Source: CAZKUB01 sp964592335
GTDB lineage: Archaea; Thermoplasmatota; E2; DHVEG-1
Length of the DNA stretch: 43,146 nt
Direction: 5' to 3'
Assembly (NCBI GenBank): GCA_964592335.1
Contig: CAZQEU010000005.1
Span: 1 to 43,146 of the forward strand
Part shown: positions 23,972 to 32,653 of the stretch, piece after piece
Layout of the letters: each line of letters begins with the position of its first letter
Position numbering within the stretch: the first letter of the stretch is position 1
The notes under the pieces: model-generated
The model's input: the letters and a program-made list of their open reading frames with translations, nothing else
Database searches by the model: none
What the model was told of the DNA's origin: nothing
Program-made: the position numbers and the translations under genes

Positions 23972-24049
23972 CCCAGTCTCCTCAAAAAATAAATAATTTA
24001 GTTCTTTATAAATATGTCTGCATTCCATTTGTTGCACTTCTTATCGATT

Positions 24050-24125
24050 GGAGAAAAATAAATATAATAGCATGCACGTAGTCCTTTTTCTAAATAAACT
24101 AACATCTATGAGCGGTATATTTTTT
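24050..24125 (-). repeat. Promoter-like element, copy 2 (before Ig-like exported protein gene)
   Basis: The second copy. On the minus strand: TATTTAGAAAAAGGACTACG, then GCTATTATATTTATTTTTCT. The TTATATTTATTTT TATA box (about 24055-24067) predicts a start near 24033, about 62 bases before the ATG at 23971. The outer end (AAAATATACCGCTCATAGAT) matches copy 1 (AAAATATACCCCTCATCGAT) but not copy 3. Confidence 0.6.
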
Positions 24126-24188
24126 AGGTACTCAACTCCTTTTCCCTTTATATACTTCTATATACTTGTCAAATCCGCTAAAATAGGA

Positions 24189-24566
24189 CTAATTAATTTT
24201 TTCAAAAATATATGAATGTTGACCATTCAGTATAAGATTTATTTCATCAAATCCATAAGCAAAACAAACATTTTCAGTGTTTATTTTTGGCTTTTCTTGA
24301 AAAGGATTTGGATTAAAATATATTTCTTCAGACTCTATTGAATAACTAGCCCAATGTATATCATTTGAAGAGTATTTTGTATTTACACTTCCATTTTTAA
24401 AAAAAGTTAAATTAAATGATTCAGTACAATTAAAGTGATTACCATGCCATTTCCCAATAAAATTACTTTTGCTATTGATATGTTCTTCTTCAAGGCATCC
24501 ACTAAATCCTACAGCAAGAAGCATTCCTATCATACTGATTATAGCAAGTGTAAGTTGTTTTTTCAT
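24189..24566 (-). CDS. Small lipocalin-like lipoprotein
   Basis: A 125-aa lipoprotein: signal MKKQLTLAIISMIGMLLAVG and lipobox GFSGC (Cys24). The mature part opens FIGKWHGN, a lipocalin-like start, and continues as short beta-strands (FFKNGSVNTKYSSNDIHWAS). The ATG at 24564-24566 has GAGG 6 bases upstream. Further in-frame upstream codons lack a ribosome-binding site and would bury the signal peptide. Function unknown. It follows copy 3 of the shared element. Confidence 0.65.
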   Translation of the reverse strand: MKKQLTLAIISMIGMLLAVGFSGCLEEEHINSKSNFIGKWHGNHFNCTESFNLTFFKNGSVNTKYSSNDIHWASYSIESEEIYFNPNPFQEKPKINTENVCFAYGFDEINLILNGQHSYIFEKIN

Positions 24567-24672
24567 GACTGTCCTCAAACTATATTGTGTTATCATTATA
24601 ATTATATAAATAGTCTTAAAACATTCGGAAAAAACCAAACGATGAATTATTATCAATAAACTCCTCTTTGAT

Positions 24673-24718
24673 GAAGGAAAATAAATATAACAGCATCTAT
24701 GCATTCCTTTTTCTAAAA
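24673..24718 (-). repeat. Promoter-like element, copy 3 (between lipoprotein and leuC genes)
   Basis: A shorter copy. On the minus strand: TTTAGAAAAAGGAATGC, then GCTGTTATATTTATTTTCC. It lies about 107 bases upstream of the lipoprotein ATG and 35 bases upstream of the divergent leuC ATG. On the plus strand the same AATAAATATAAC could serve as the leuC TATA box, so this copy may act in both directions. Confidence 0.5.
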
Positions 24719-24752
24719 TAAAAAAATTATTTTAGAGTGGAGGCAATAAATT

Positions 24753-26015
24753 ATGGGTATGACATTTGTAGAAAAAATACTTGCGAAATATTCTAAAAAT
24801 AAAGAGGTTAATCCAAGTCAAATTGTAACAGTAAAACCAGATCATCTTTTAACGCATGACAACACCGCAGCAATTATTCAAAAAATAAAACCAGAGCTTG
24901 AAAAATATGGTGTTTTTTCAAAGGATCTATCAGTGATCGTACTGGACCATGTTATTCCTGCTTCATCTGAAAAAACAGCAAATAACCATAAAATAATACG
25001 CGAATACGTTAAAAAACATGATATAAAGAACTTTTTTGATGTAGGAGTTGGTGTCTGTCATCAGGTTGTAGTAGAAAAGGGTCTTGCACTTCCAGGAAGG
25101 CTTTTACTTGGTAGTGATTCTCATACTTGTTCGTATGGTGCAGTTGCTGCTTTTTCTTCAGGTATAGATAGAACAGAGGCAGCATCTTTAATGCTTACTG
25201 GTGAGACATGGCTTAAAGTCCCAAATACAATTAAGATGAATCTTTTGGGTAAACTTGAAAAAGGAGTTTTTGCAAAAGATCTTGTATTACATATTATAGG
25301 TGATATATCTGCATCTGGTGCTAATTATTGCTCTGTTGAATATCATGGTGATTTAAATCAATTCTCAGTTGATGATCGTTTCACGATTTGTAACATGGGA
25401 GTTGAAATGGGTGCTAAAAACAGCGTTTTTATGGTTGATGAAATAACTAAGAATTATTTGAAAGGAATTGGTGTTTCAGAAAAATCATATGAACCCATCT
25501 ATAACGACGAAGATGCAAATTATTATAAAGAAATTAATTACAATTTAGAAAATATCGGGCCTGTTGTAGCATGTCCTCATACAGTTGATAATGTAAAACC
25601 TGTGCAGGATTTATTAGATGTAGATATTCAGCAATGTCTAATAGGTACTTGTACAAACGGTCGTCTCTCTGATCTGCAAATCGCCGCTGATGTTTTGAAA
25701 GGGAAAAAAACTCATCCTAATGTAAGGCTTCTTATTTTACCTGCTTCAAAAACTATTTTTGAGGATGCTCTTGATAAAGGAATTATACAGACTCTTATAA
25801 AATCAGGGGCAGTATTATTGCCTCCTGGTTGCGGCCCCTGTCTAGGTGCGCATCAAGGCTGTCTTGCACCAGGGGAACGATGTATCAGCACTGCTAATCG
25901 TAATTTTAAAGGACGTATGGGATGTAAAGATGCAGAGATATATCTTGCAAGCCCTGCTACTGTTGCAGCATCAGCAATCACAGGTAAAATTTCTGATCCA
26001 CGTGAGGTGATATAA
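24753..26015 (+). CDS. leuC: 3-isopropylmalate dehydratase-type large subunit (aconitase family)
   Basis: A 420-aa archaeal IPMI/homoaconitase-type large subunit. The [4Fe-4S] ligands are Cys300 (LIGTCTNGRLSD), Cys360 and Cys363 (PPGCGPCLGAHQGC). SDSHTCSYGAVAAFSSGIDR and RNFKGRMG are family motifs. It isomerises 2-isopropylmalate in leucine synthesis or a related hydroxy-diacid. GGAGG lies 9 bases before the ATG. The small subunit begins 2 bases after its stop. Substrate choice is determined mainly by the small subunit. Confidence 0.9.
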   Translation: MGMTFVEKILAKYSKNKEVNPSQIVTVKPDHLLTHDNTAAIIQKIKPELEKYGVFSKDLSVIVLDHVIPASSEKTANNHKIIREYVKKHDIKNFFDVGVGVCHQVVVEKGLALPGRLLLGSDSHTCSYGAVAAFSSGIDRTEAASLMLTGETWLKVPNTIKMNLLGKLEKGVFAKDLVLHIIGDISASGANYCSVEYHGDLNQFSVDDRFTICNMGVEMGAKNSVFMVDEITKNYLKGIGVSEKSYEPIYNDEDANYYKEINYNLENIGPVVACPHTVDNVKPVQDLLDVDIQQCLIGTCTNGRLSDLQIAADVLKGKKTHPNVRLLILPASKTIFEDALDKGIIQTLIKSGAVLLPPGCGPCLGAHQGCLAPGERCISTANRNFKGRMGCKDAEIYLASPATVAASAITGKISDPREVI

Positions 26016-26017
26016 AA

Positions 26018-26497
26018 ATGAATATATGGAGATATGAAGATAACGTAAATACAGATCAGCTTTTCCCTGGGAAATATACATATACATGTAGTACACCTGA
26101 AGAGATAAAACCACATCTATTAGAGGATTTAGACCCAGATTTTGCAAAAAACGTAGAATCGGGTGATATAATCGTTGCTGGTAAAAACTTTGGATGTGGT
26201 AGTAGCCGAGAGCAGCCTGTAGTAGGTCTCAAAGCAGTTGGTATAAAAGCAGTAATTGCAGAAAGCTTCGCCCGTATATTTTATAGATCAGCAATAAACC
26301 AGGGATTGATTCTAATTGAATGTCCTAAAGCAGTTAAGGCTTTCTCAAAAAATTCAGATCTATCAATAGATATAGATAAAGGAATTATTACAATAGATGG
26401 AAAAGAATATAGTTTTCCTAGGCTTCCAAAAGAAATAATTGCTATTAGAGATGCAGGTGGACTTCTTAATTATACTCGTCAGAAATTAAAAAAATAA
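26018..26497 (+). CDS. leuD: 3-isopropylmalate dehydratase-type small subunit
   Basis: A 159-aa swivel-domain partner of the large subunit. NVNTDQLFPGKYTYT (10-23) contains the loop that sets substrate specificity, and GKNFGCGSSREQPV and AESFARIFYRSAINQGL are conserved. The loop reads YTYT, neither the YLRT of typical LeuD nor the YLVY of homoaconitase, so leucine synthesis is likely but not certain. It is co-transcribed with the large subunit; GAGGTGA overlaps the upstream stop. Confidence 0.88.
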   Translation: MNIWRYEDNVNTDQLFPGKYTYTCSTPEEIKPHLLEDLDPDFAKNVESGDIIVAGKNFGCGSSREQPVVGLKAVGIKAVIAESFARIFYRSAINQGLILIECPKAVKAFSKNSDLSIDIDKGIITIDGKEYSFPRLPKEIIAIRDAGGLLNYTRQKLKK

Positions 26498-26500
26498 TTT

Positions 26501-26998
26501 TTATATTCTTTCATGTTTTCCTTGTTTATGTTTTTTACTTATTTCTATGTAGGTCTCTGCATTTTTAACTGCAATTTTTTCAAATTCTTTGTCTTGTTTG
26601 ACAACCTTTCCAGGAACTCCTAATACTAAACTGTTTTTAGGAACGGTCATATCTGAAGTAACTAATGCGTTTGCACCAATAACTGATCCTTTACCGATTT
26701 TTGCTCCATTTAATACAGTTGAGTTAATACCTATGAGACAGTTGTCTTCAATTGTTGCACCATGTATCATTGCGCAATGGCCGATTGAGACTTTTTTACC
26801 TATTTTTACAGGATGGTCTTCATCACAGTGTATTACGCAGTTATCCTGAATGTTTGATTCATTTTCTATTTCTATTGTGTTTTCATCTCCTCTTAAAACC
26901 GCACATGGAAATACTCCACAGTTTTTTCCAATTTTTACGTTTCCAATTATAACTGCTGTTTTATCTACATAAGATGATTTGTGTATCCCCGGTTTCAT
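26501..26998 (-). CDS. Gamma-class carbonic anhydrase-family protein
   Basis: A 165-aa left-handed beta-helix of hexapeptide repeats (IIGNVKIGKNCGVFPCAV; TVLNGAKIGKGSVIGANALV). The three zinc histidines of the Cam/YrdA group are in place: His57 (CVIHCDED), His74 and His79 (IGHCAMIHG). It lacks the acidic loop residues of the best-studied Cam, so hydration of CO2 is plausible but not shown. It ends 3 bases from the leuD stop on the opposite strand. Confidence 0.88.
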   Translation of the reverse strand: MKPGIHKSSYVDKTAVIIGNVKIGKNCGVFPCAVLRGDENTIEIENESNIQDNCVIHCDEDHPVKIGKKVSIGHCAMIHGATIEDNCLIGINSTVLNGAKIGKGSVIGANALVTSDMTVPKNSLVLGVPGKVVKQDKEFEKIAVKNAETYIEISKKHKQGKHERI

Positions 26999-27121
26999 TT
27001 TATGACCTTTTTTGTGTAAAAAGAGATTTAGTTTTATACTTTATGATTATATGAAACACATATAAAGTTTTTATTTACTTTAAATATTTTAAAAATAAAT
27101 AGAAAGATACAAATACAACTG

Positions 27122-27135
27122 TTAATATATAAATT
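27122..27135 (+). promoter_or_regulatory. TATA box for the CARDB surface-protein operon
   Basis: TTAATATATAAATT is a strong archaeal TATA box. Predicted transcription start is near 27153, leaving a leader of about 26 bases that contains the GGTGA (27171-27175) placed 3 bases before the ATG. Confidence 0.55.
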
Positions 27136-27178
27136 ATGTATTTGGATGGGGGGAATTTACTCTCGTGGAAGGTGACTT

Positions 27179-30100
27179 ATGAATACATTATTTAGAATTG
27201 GTTTTAAAAGGTATTTTGTAATATGTTTAGCTCTGTTATTTCTTTTGAATTTTTTTAATTTCTCAGTGGTCTCAGATTCAGAAAACAAGCCTGATCTAAA
27301 AATAGATTATAACTATTTTTTAGATGAGGTAAATGAAGGTGAAGAAGTAGAGTTTGTTGTAAGGGTTAAAAACAGTATAAATGATACTACAGGAGAATAC
27401 AAAAATATTTCTCAGGGTACAAAAATATGGGTTGCTTTATATGTTGATGGAGTTTTTGTTTCAAATAATTATTCTGATGAGGGTTTAGATGCAGATGAAA
27501 GTGTTTATATAAATCTCAGCTGGAATGCTGATTTAGGTTTAGATACCCAAAGACAGATACTACTCCAAGTTGACTATTTGAATAATCCATCAGGTGTAAA
27601 TATTGATGAATATGATGAAAATAATAATGAAAGACCGGGTCTTATAAAAGTATATGAAAAAGAAACCGAGTTGAACATTGAAGATGTTACATTACCAAGT
27701 TCTTTTATTATAGATAATACTTACATGATCTCTGCTTCTGTTAAAAATAATGGTGCTGCGACAAGTAATGATATCATCTCTTATTTTAATTCAAGTGTTG
27801 ATGGAGAAATTGAAAAAAAGGTTTACGAAGATATTTTATATAGAGATGAAGAAACACTTTTTTATTTTAACTGGACACCAAGTACACTAGGTAAACAAAA
27901 AATTAGTATAGATATTATATATAAAAACAAGAAACATGATGAATACTCCACCTCTGTTTTTGTTGGAAAGCTTGACTGGTGGAATGAAAGCTGGCATTAC
28001 CGCTATTTTATGTCTTTAGAAGGAGAAGGTAATTTTTCAAAGATGATGAATTTTACAAGATTTCTAAATGATTTAGGAGTAAATACTGGGTCTTTTGAAA
28101 ATAACACAATAAGAGTTGTTCAGTATTCCTCTGATGGAGATATAATCAATGATACAATAAATTATAATTTTAATGAAACAGCTGATTATGATGATAATTC
28201 TAATGCAAAAGGTGAACTAAGTTGGAAAGTAGAGGGTTCAAATTCTGAGAAATTTTTCTGTATATATTTTGATGTAGATTCAAACCCTGTTGGTATGAGA
28301 TCTTATCTAGCAGAGGTTGGCTCAATGAATGTTTCAGGTGATGTAGAGATAAAGAATAGTGGATTTGCTGAGGGATGGGGTTTTAAAATCAATAAACCTC
28401 TAAAGGATAGTTTTGTTTATGTAAATAGTGCTGCTAATATTTCAGTAACAACTGATTCTTTTGCTGAAAATGTAGAAGTTTTTGTTTTTTTAAATGAAAA
28501 TAATAGCTATAATAAAACATTTACATTGGATTCATCTGATAATCTCTTTTGGTCAAATACAACTGTTTTTAATGAAATAGGTAACTGGACTTTTAGAATT
28601 AAATGTACTGACTCTGCAGGTTTTATCACAGCTGAAAAAGAAACCAAGATTTTTGTTGGAAAACCCGATTTTATACTCTCAGATGTTATTTTTGAGACCA
28701 ACAATGATGCTGCCAGCCCAACAATATACATAAATGATACAGTAGATTTTAAAGCAAAGATATATTGTTTGTATGCAACTGTTTCTTCGGTTAATACTAC
28801 AATGTCAGTTTTTAACAATGAAAGCATAAATGTTTATTCAGAAACTAAAACATCCACTTTTGAAAAAGATAAATACACAAATATAAGTTTTGAATGGAAA
28901 GCAGATATAGGTGGTAATTTTACTGTTAAATTCTTTGTTGACTCAGATAATAAAACCGATGAAAGCAATGAATTAAACAATGAAAAAGAATTAGATATCA
29001 CAGTTCTTTATTGGCCTGATTTAGTAATAAATAGTATTTCTTGGAAAAAAACAATTATAATAGAATATGATAAAATAAGATTTGATGTAGAGGTTGAAAA
29101 CATTGGAAAAGGCGATGCAGAAGACTATGATCTAAAGCTTTTTATACAGCCAGTATCTGATAAAACAGTTCAATATGAAGATGAGGTTTATACCAGAAAA
29201 ATTAGTTTAGATTCAGCAGATAAAAAAGAGTTTTCTTTGTTTTGGGATTCTGCACAAGCTGGTAGCTGGTATGTCGCGGCAAAGATTTTTGTATATGATG
29301 AAAAACAAGATGTAAATCCAGCAAATAATGGATTGTTTATAACTGATGAACTTGTTGTAAGACCAGTTGAAAAAAATAAACCATTAATTGAAAATGTTTA
29401 TGTTGATCCTACAAGCCAAGAACAAGGCGGAGTTGTTGATATCTTTGCAGATGTAACAGATGATACAGGTCTAAAATCTGTTTTTGTATCAATTTATGAC
29501 TCAGATGAAAACCTGGTTCAGATGGATGATATGATTAGAGTTGCAGGTACTGGTTTTAAATACGAGTTTTCTGAAACAATGGGTGTTGATTCCTATACTT
29601 TTAATATAACTGCTGTTGATAGTTCATTAAATGAAAATCAAGAGTTTTATGAGTCATCCTTTGAAATAGTAAGAGATAGTACAAATCCATATATTTCTTA
29701 TGTTGGTGCAGAGCCATGGGTTCAATTAAATGACAAATCACTATCTATTGTTTGCATCGCAGAGGATAATATCGGTATTGAAGAAGTAAAAGTTGTGATA
29801 ACTACTCCTGATGACGACATTTTTGAAGAAAGTTTAGAGGAAACTTCAGAAAAATATGTATATGAAAATATATATGAAGGTTTTGGTAATTACAGTTACT
29901 TTGTAGTTGTAAAGGATATAGCAGGAAACATAAAAACTTCAGAGGAAAAATATTTTTATATAACAGAAAACCTAGATGACTCAGATAACGATGAAATGCC
30001 AGACTGGTGGGAAGAAAGATATAGGTTTAACCCATTTGATTCTACAGACTCAGATAAAGACTATGATGAAGATGGCGTAAAAAACTATGAAGAATACCTT

Positions 30101-30241
30101 GGCGGTACACATCCTCATAAAAACATAATGCTTCAAAATATTGCATACCGGGTGAGAAGCAACGTTTTATACATAGTGTTTTCAATTTCAATGTTTGCTT
30201 TATTGCTAATATTATATTTTATAGCAAAAAAAAGGAGATGA
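27179..30241 (+). CDS. Large CARDB-domain surface protein with calcium-binding stalk
   Basis: A 1020-aa exported protein: signal segment (about 10-30), repeated CARDB adhesion-type modules (about 36-135, 155-260, 500-610, 615-730), a DUF2341-like module that starts WWNESWHYRYFMSLEG, two Ig-like domains (VYVDPTSQEQGGVVDIFADV; AEPWVQLNDKSLSIVCIAED), a thrombospondin-type-3 calcium repeat (DSDNDEMPDWWEERYRFNPF and DSDKDYDEDGVKN) and a C-terminal transmembrane helix (about 995-1015). It is rich in Asn, Asp and Ser. It may be an adhesin or a cell-envelope stalk. The next gene starts 6 bases later. Confidence 0.82.
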   Translation: MNTLFRIGFKRYFVICLALLFLLNFFNFSVVSDSENKPDLKIDYNYFLDEVNEGEEVEFVVRVKNSINDTTGEYKNISQGTKIWVALYVDGVFVSNNYSDEGLDADESVYINLSWNADLGLDTQRQILLQVDYLNNPSGVNIDEYDENNNERPGLIKVYEKETELNIEDVTLPSSFIIDNTYMISASVKNNGAATSNDIISYFNSSVDGEIEKKVYEDILYRDEETLFYFNWTPSTLGKQKISIDIIYKNKKHDEYSTSVFVGKLDWWNESWHYRYFMSLEGEGNFSKMMNFTRFLNDLGVNTGSFENNTIRVVQYSSDGDIINDTINYNFNETADYDDNSNAKGELSWKVEGSNSEKFFCIYFDVDSNPVGMRSYLAEVGSMNVSGDVEIKNSGFAEGWGFKINKPLKDSFVYVNSAANISVTTDSFAENVEVFVFLNENNSYNKTFTLDSSDNLFWSNTTVFNEIGNWTFRIKCTDSAGFITAEKETKIFVGKPDFILSDVIFETNNDAASPTIYINDTVDFKAKIYCLYATVSSVNTTMSVFNNESINVYSETKTSTFEKDKYTNISFEWKADIGGNFTVKFFVDSDNKTDESNELNNEKELDITVLYWPDLVINSISWKKTIIIEYDKIRFDVEVENIGKGDAEDYDLKLFIQPVSDKTVQYEDEVYTRKISLDSADKKEFSLFWDSAQAGSWYVAAKIFVYDEKQDVNPANNGLFITDELVVRPVEKNKPLIENVYVDPTSQEQGGVVDIFADVTDDTGLKSVFVSIYDSDENLVQMDDMIRVAGTGFKYEFSETMGVDSYTFNITAVDSSLNENQEFYESSFEIVRDSTNPYISYVGAEPWVQLNDKSLSIVCIAEDNIGIEEVKVVITTPDDDIFEESLEETSEKYVYENIYEGFGNYSYFVVVKDIAGNIKTSEEKYFYITENLDDSDNDEMPDWWEERYRFNPFDSTDSDKDYDEDGVKNYEEYLGGTHPHKNIMLQNIAYRVRSNVLYIVFSISMFALLLILYFIAKKRR

Positions 30242-30247
30242 AAAAAT

Positions 30248-30778
30248 ATGGATTGGTTTTATTCAAAAGCACCATATACAATACTGCCATTGCTTGCTTT
30301 CTGGGTGTTAGTATTCTCCCTATTTGATGTTGTATTCAACAAAGGCTGGCAGCTTGTATTAATCCTTTTGTATGTTTTACTCATAATACTTTTTATTGTA
30401 CTATTACTTTTAAAAGCAAATCAAAAATTAAAAACATACATCAGCATTGAAGCATTTGAAAAAACACTAAAAGGAGGGCTTTATCATTTTAAATGCCCTA
30501 AATGTAGTGGCATATTTGCAGTTAAAAAAACAAGGAAGAATGATAAAAAACCTGTAAAGATTACGTGCCCGGATTGTGGACAAATAGGAGTAATACCTGT
30601 TCATCCATTATGCATTGAAGAAGATATACCTGAAAAAAAATCTGTGAAAGCAAATTTTAGATGTGACAGCTGTGGTGAAGGTGTTACAATATGGGCAGAG
30701 GGAGCAGATTTATATGATAATACAAGTGTTTTATCATGTCCATTCTGCGGTATTGAAAAACCCTTACAACGATTCTAA
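30248..30778 (+). CDS. Membrane protein with two zinc ribbons
   Basis: A 176-aa protein with two transmembrane helices (about 10-30 and 36-56), then a cytosolic part bearing two zinc ribbons: CPKC/CPDC and CDSC/CPFC. Co-transcribed with the large surface protein, with GGAG about 10 bases before the ATG. It may bind nucleic acid or a partner protein at the membrane, or help handle the surface protein. No specific family is recognised. Its 3' end overlaps arcS on the other strand by 4 bases. Confidence 0.72.
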   Translation: MDWFYSKAPYTILPLLAFWVLVFSLFDVVFNKGWQLVLILLYVLLIILFIVLLLLKANQKLKTYISIEAFEKTLKGGLYHFKCPKCSGIFAVKKTRKNDKKPVKITCPDCGQIGVIPVHPLCIEEDIPEKKSVKANFRCDSCGEGVTIWAEGADLYDNTSVLSCPFCGIEKPLQRF

Positions 30779-32493
30779 TTTTTAATATGCCTGATTTTTA
30801 TTGCTTCACCAAAACCAAGTTTTTTCATATCAAAGCCATTCATACAAGCAGCACCTACTCCAGCTAACTTGTTTTTCCTAAAAATTAGTACCTCATCACC
30901 GATCCTAATATTATCAGAAGCATCAATAATACCTGGTGCAAGAATAGAGCCTTTTGGTTTAAAATCATCAGAAATATCAACTTTATTTTCATAAACTTCT
31001 TTTATTTTCTCTGCACCCTCAAGTGTTAAAGAAATAAAACCTCTATCGCCCGTAAGCATACCTATCTGTTTTTTATCCTGAGTAATCCTTAAATTTGGGT
31101 ATCTACCAGAAATACTTGTGTTTTTAAGAAGAACTCTAGCAGGTTTTATTCCAAATTGAAAACTAGCAAGACTTTCAACATTCTGATTTTGTCTTTCTTT
31201 TTTATCCACCTTTTTAAAACTAGAGGATGTTTCTTCTAAAATAGTATAAAGATTCTCAAGCGATTCATCCGAAGTTGGACTATTGATACAGGATACCACT
31301 GGTTTTTTAATCACATCTTTTATAAAATCTACAATGTTTTCAGGAAGATGTACTATTATTTTTTCATATTTGTTTTTAGAAAGATAGTTTGTTAGTAACT
31401 CTTTAATCATTTTTTTCTCATCTTCACTCCATATCCCAGTTACAGGTATGTCATAGTTTGCAGCAGGATATGTTAATTCCAGTTCTCTTGGTACAAGACC
31501 AAGTGGTGAAGTAATTATCAGTTCATGGATTATATCTGGATTGTTTGTCTCCAATACTTTTCTTCTTAAAAACCTATGAGTTTTTGAAAAAGAATAAGGT
31601 TTTCTTGCAGAACAAGGTAGAAGAAGAAGTATTTTTGCAAGAGAAGGTTTTCTGTATCTATGTATTACTCTTTTTTGAAATCTTTTAATTTCAGGTCTGC
31701 TAAATGACTCAATGCTTGTTGCATAAATTGTTTTACTATTTACAACAGCTGTGTTTTCTTCTAAATAATTGTAATGTCTTGTATCCATGTTTCTAAGTAT
31801 TGTCGCATGCATTGGATTTGCTTGTACTTTTTTTTCAACATAGTTTCTAAGATTCCCTGTTTTAATCATGTTTCTTACTTGTTTTAACTCGTTGAAAAAC
31901 ATATAATAATTATGAGATAATATTTCTTCAAAGCTAAGTTCGGAAGATTTTTCTTTTTTACAACATATGGGGCAGTTGCATGGCAGCTCAGTTAGCTCTT
32001 CTTTTTTGTATTCCCCATCAGAAAAAAACATTATATTGTCTCTTGCTGCAACAATTGCACTGGAAGAATCAAAAAGATCAATTCCAAGATAAGTAAGTAG
32101 GCAAAGATTAGATGCAACAGCAATTCCTGGAGCAAATATTGCTTTTGCAGAACCTTTTTTTTGTTTTAAATCTGCTATTAAATCAACAAATTTTTTTGGT
32201 CTTTGAAAAATTTGCTTTGCATATTGTAAAGTAATTAAGTTTTTTTCAAATTCTAAATGATATTTTTCTTTAATTGTTTCTAAAAGCCTTGGCATAAAAT
32301 CTTTTTCTTCTATTTTTATAGCAGGTTTTTTTGTATTGCTTTTTTTATTTGTAAGAAGTATTTCTGAAAAACTAGGTGCTTTGAATCTAGATGTATTAAT
32401 AAATAGGATATTTGGTGTGACAATTTTTTTATTATCTATTATTAGTTCTCCAATTCTTGAAGGACCATCTCTTTTTTTTATGAGAAATTGCAT
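30775..32493 (-). CDS. arcS: Archaeosine synthase (ArcS, TgtA2-type)
   Basis: A 572-aa enzyme that converts the preQ0 base at tRNA position 15 to archaeosine. The N-terminal part is a TGT-like barrel (ILFINTSRFKAPSFSEI; AIFAPGIAVASNLCLL), with a Cys-rich PCNCPICC (171-178) as in zinc-binding TGT folds. PCSARKPY (293-300) is the ArcS signature, and a PUA domain forms the C-terminus (about 495-572, ILAPGIIDASDNIRIGDEVL). Length is normal. The preQ0-inserting TgtA is not in the window. It converges with the zinc-ribbon gene. Confidence 0.9.
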   Translation of the reverse strand: MQFLIKKRDGPSRIGELIIDNKKIVTPNILFINTSRFKAPSFSEILLTNKKSNTKKPAIKIEEKDFMPRLLETIKEKYHLEFEKNLITLQYAKQIFQRPKKFVDLIADLKQKKGSAKAIFAPGIAVASNLCLLTYLGIDLFDSSSAIVAARDNIMFFSDGEYKKEELTELPCNCPICCKKEKSSELSFEEILSHNYYMFFNELKQVRNMIKTGNLRNYVEKKVQANPMHATILRNMDTRHYNYLEENTAVVNSKTIYATSIESFSRPEIKRFQKRVIHRYRKPSLAKILLLLPCSARKPYSFSKTHRFLRRKVLETNNPDIIHELIITSPLGLVPRELELTYPAANYDIPVTGIWSEDEKKMIKELLTNYLSKNKYEKIIVHLPENIVDFIKDVIKKPVVSCINSPTSDESLENLYTILEETSSSFKKVDKKERQNQNVESLASFQFGIKPARVLLKNTSISGRYPNLRITQDKKQIGMLTGDRGFISLTLEGAEKIKEVYENKVDISDDFKPKGSILAPGIIDASDNIRIGDEVLIFRKNKLAGVGAACMNGFDMKKLGFGEAIKIRHIKN

Positions 32494-32577
32494 TGTATGG
32501 CCGTATAGGCTTCTATTTAAAGAATATTTAGTATGACCGGTTAGTTAAAATATAGATGAAATTTAGGTTGGTAAATA

Positions 32578-32592
32578 ATGCAGGGGAAGGGA
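32578..32592 (-). repeat. tRNA-3'-end-like direct repeat, copy A
   Basis: The 15-bp ATGCAGGGGAAGGGA is identical to a site at 33495-33509. On the minus strand it reads TCCCTTCCCCTGCAT, like the end of a tRNA-Leu (T-stem end, acceptor CCCCTGC, discriminator A). The T-loop is not preserved at this copy. It lies 62 bases downstream of the 3' end of the membrane-protein gene. Confidence 0.5.
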
Positions 32593-32653
32593 ATCTTGCC
32601 TGCTTACTATGCATAAAAATTGATCGTTTCTCCTGTTGGACATAGGACATTAT

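Noticed and set aside
24567..24704. 46-residue N-terminal extension of the lipocalin-like lipoprotein
   Set aside because: It would read through the repeat-element region and bury the signal peptide and lipobox. GAGG before the internal ATG supports the shorter form.
28507..28827. 106-residue minus-strand frame inside the CARDB gene
   Set aside because: It is antisense to a continuous 1020-residue exported protein and shows no family motif.
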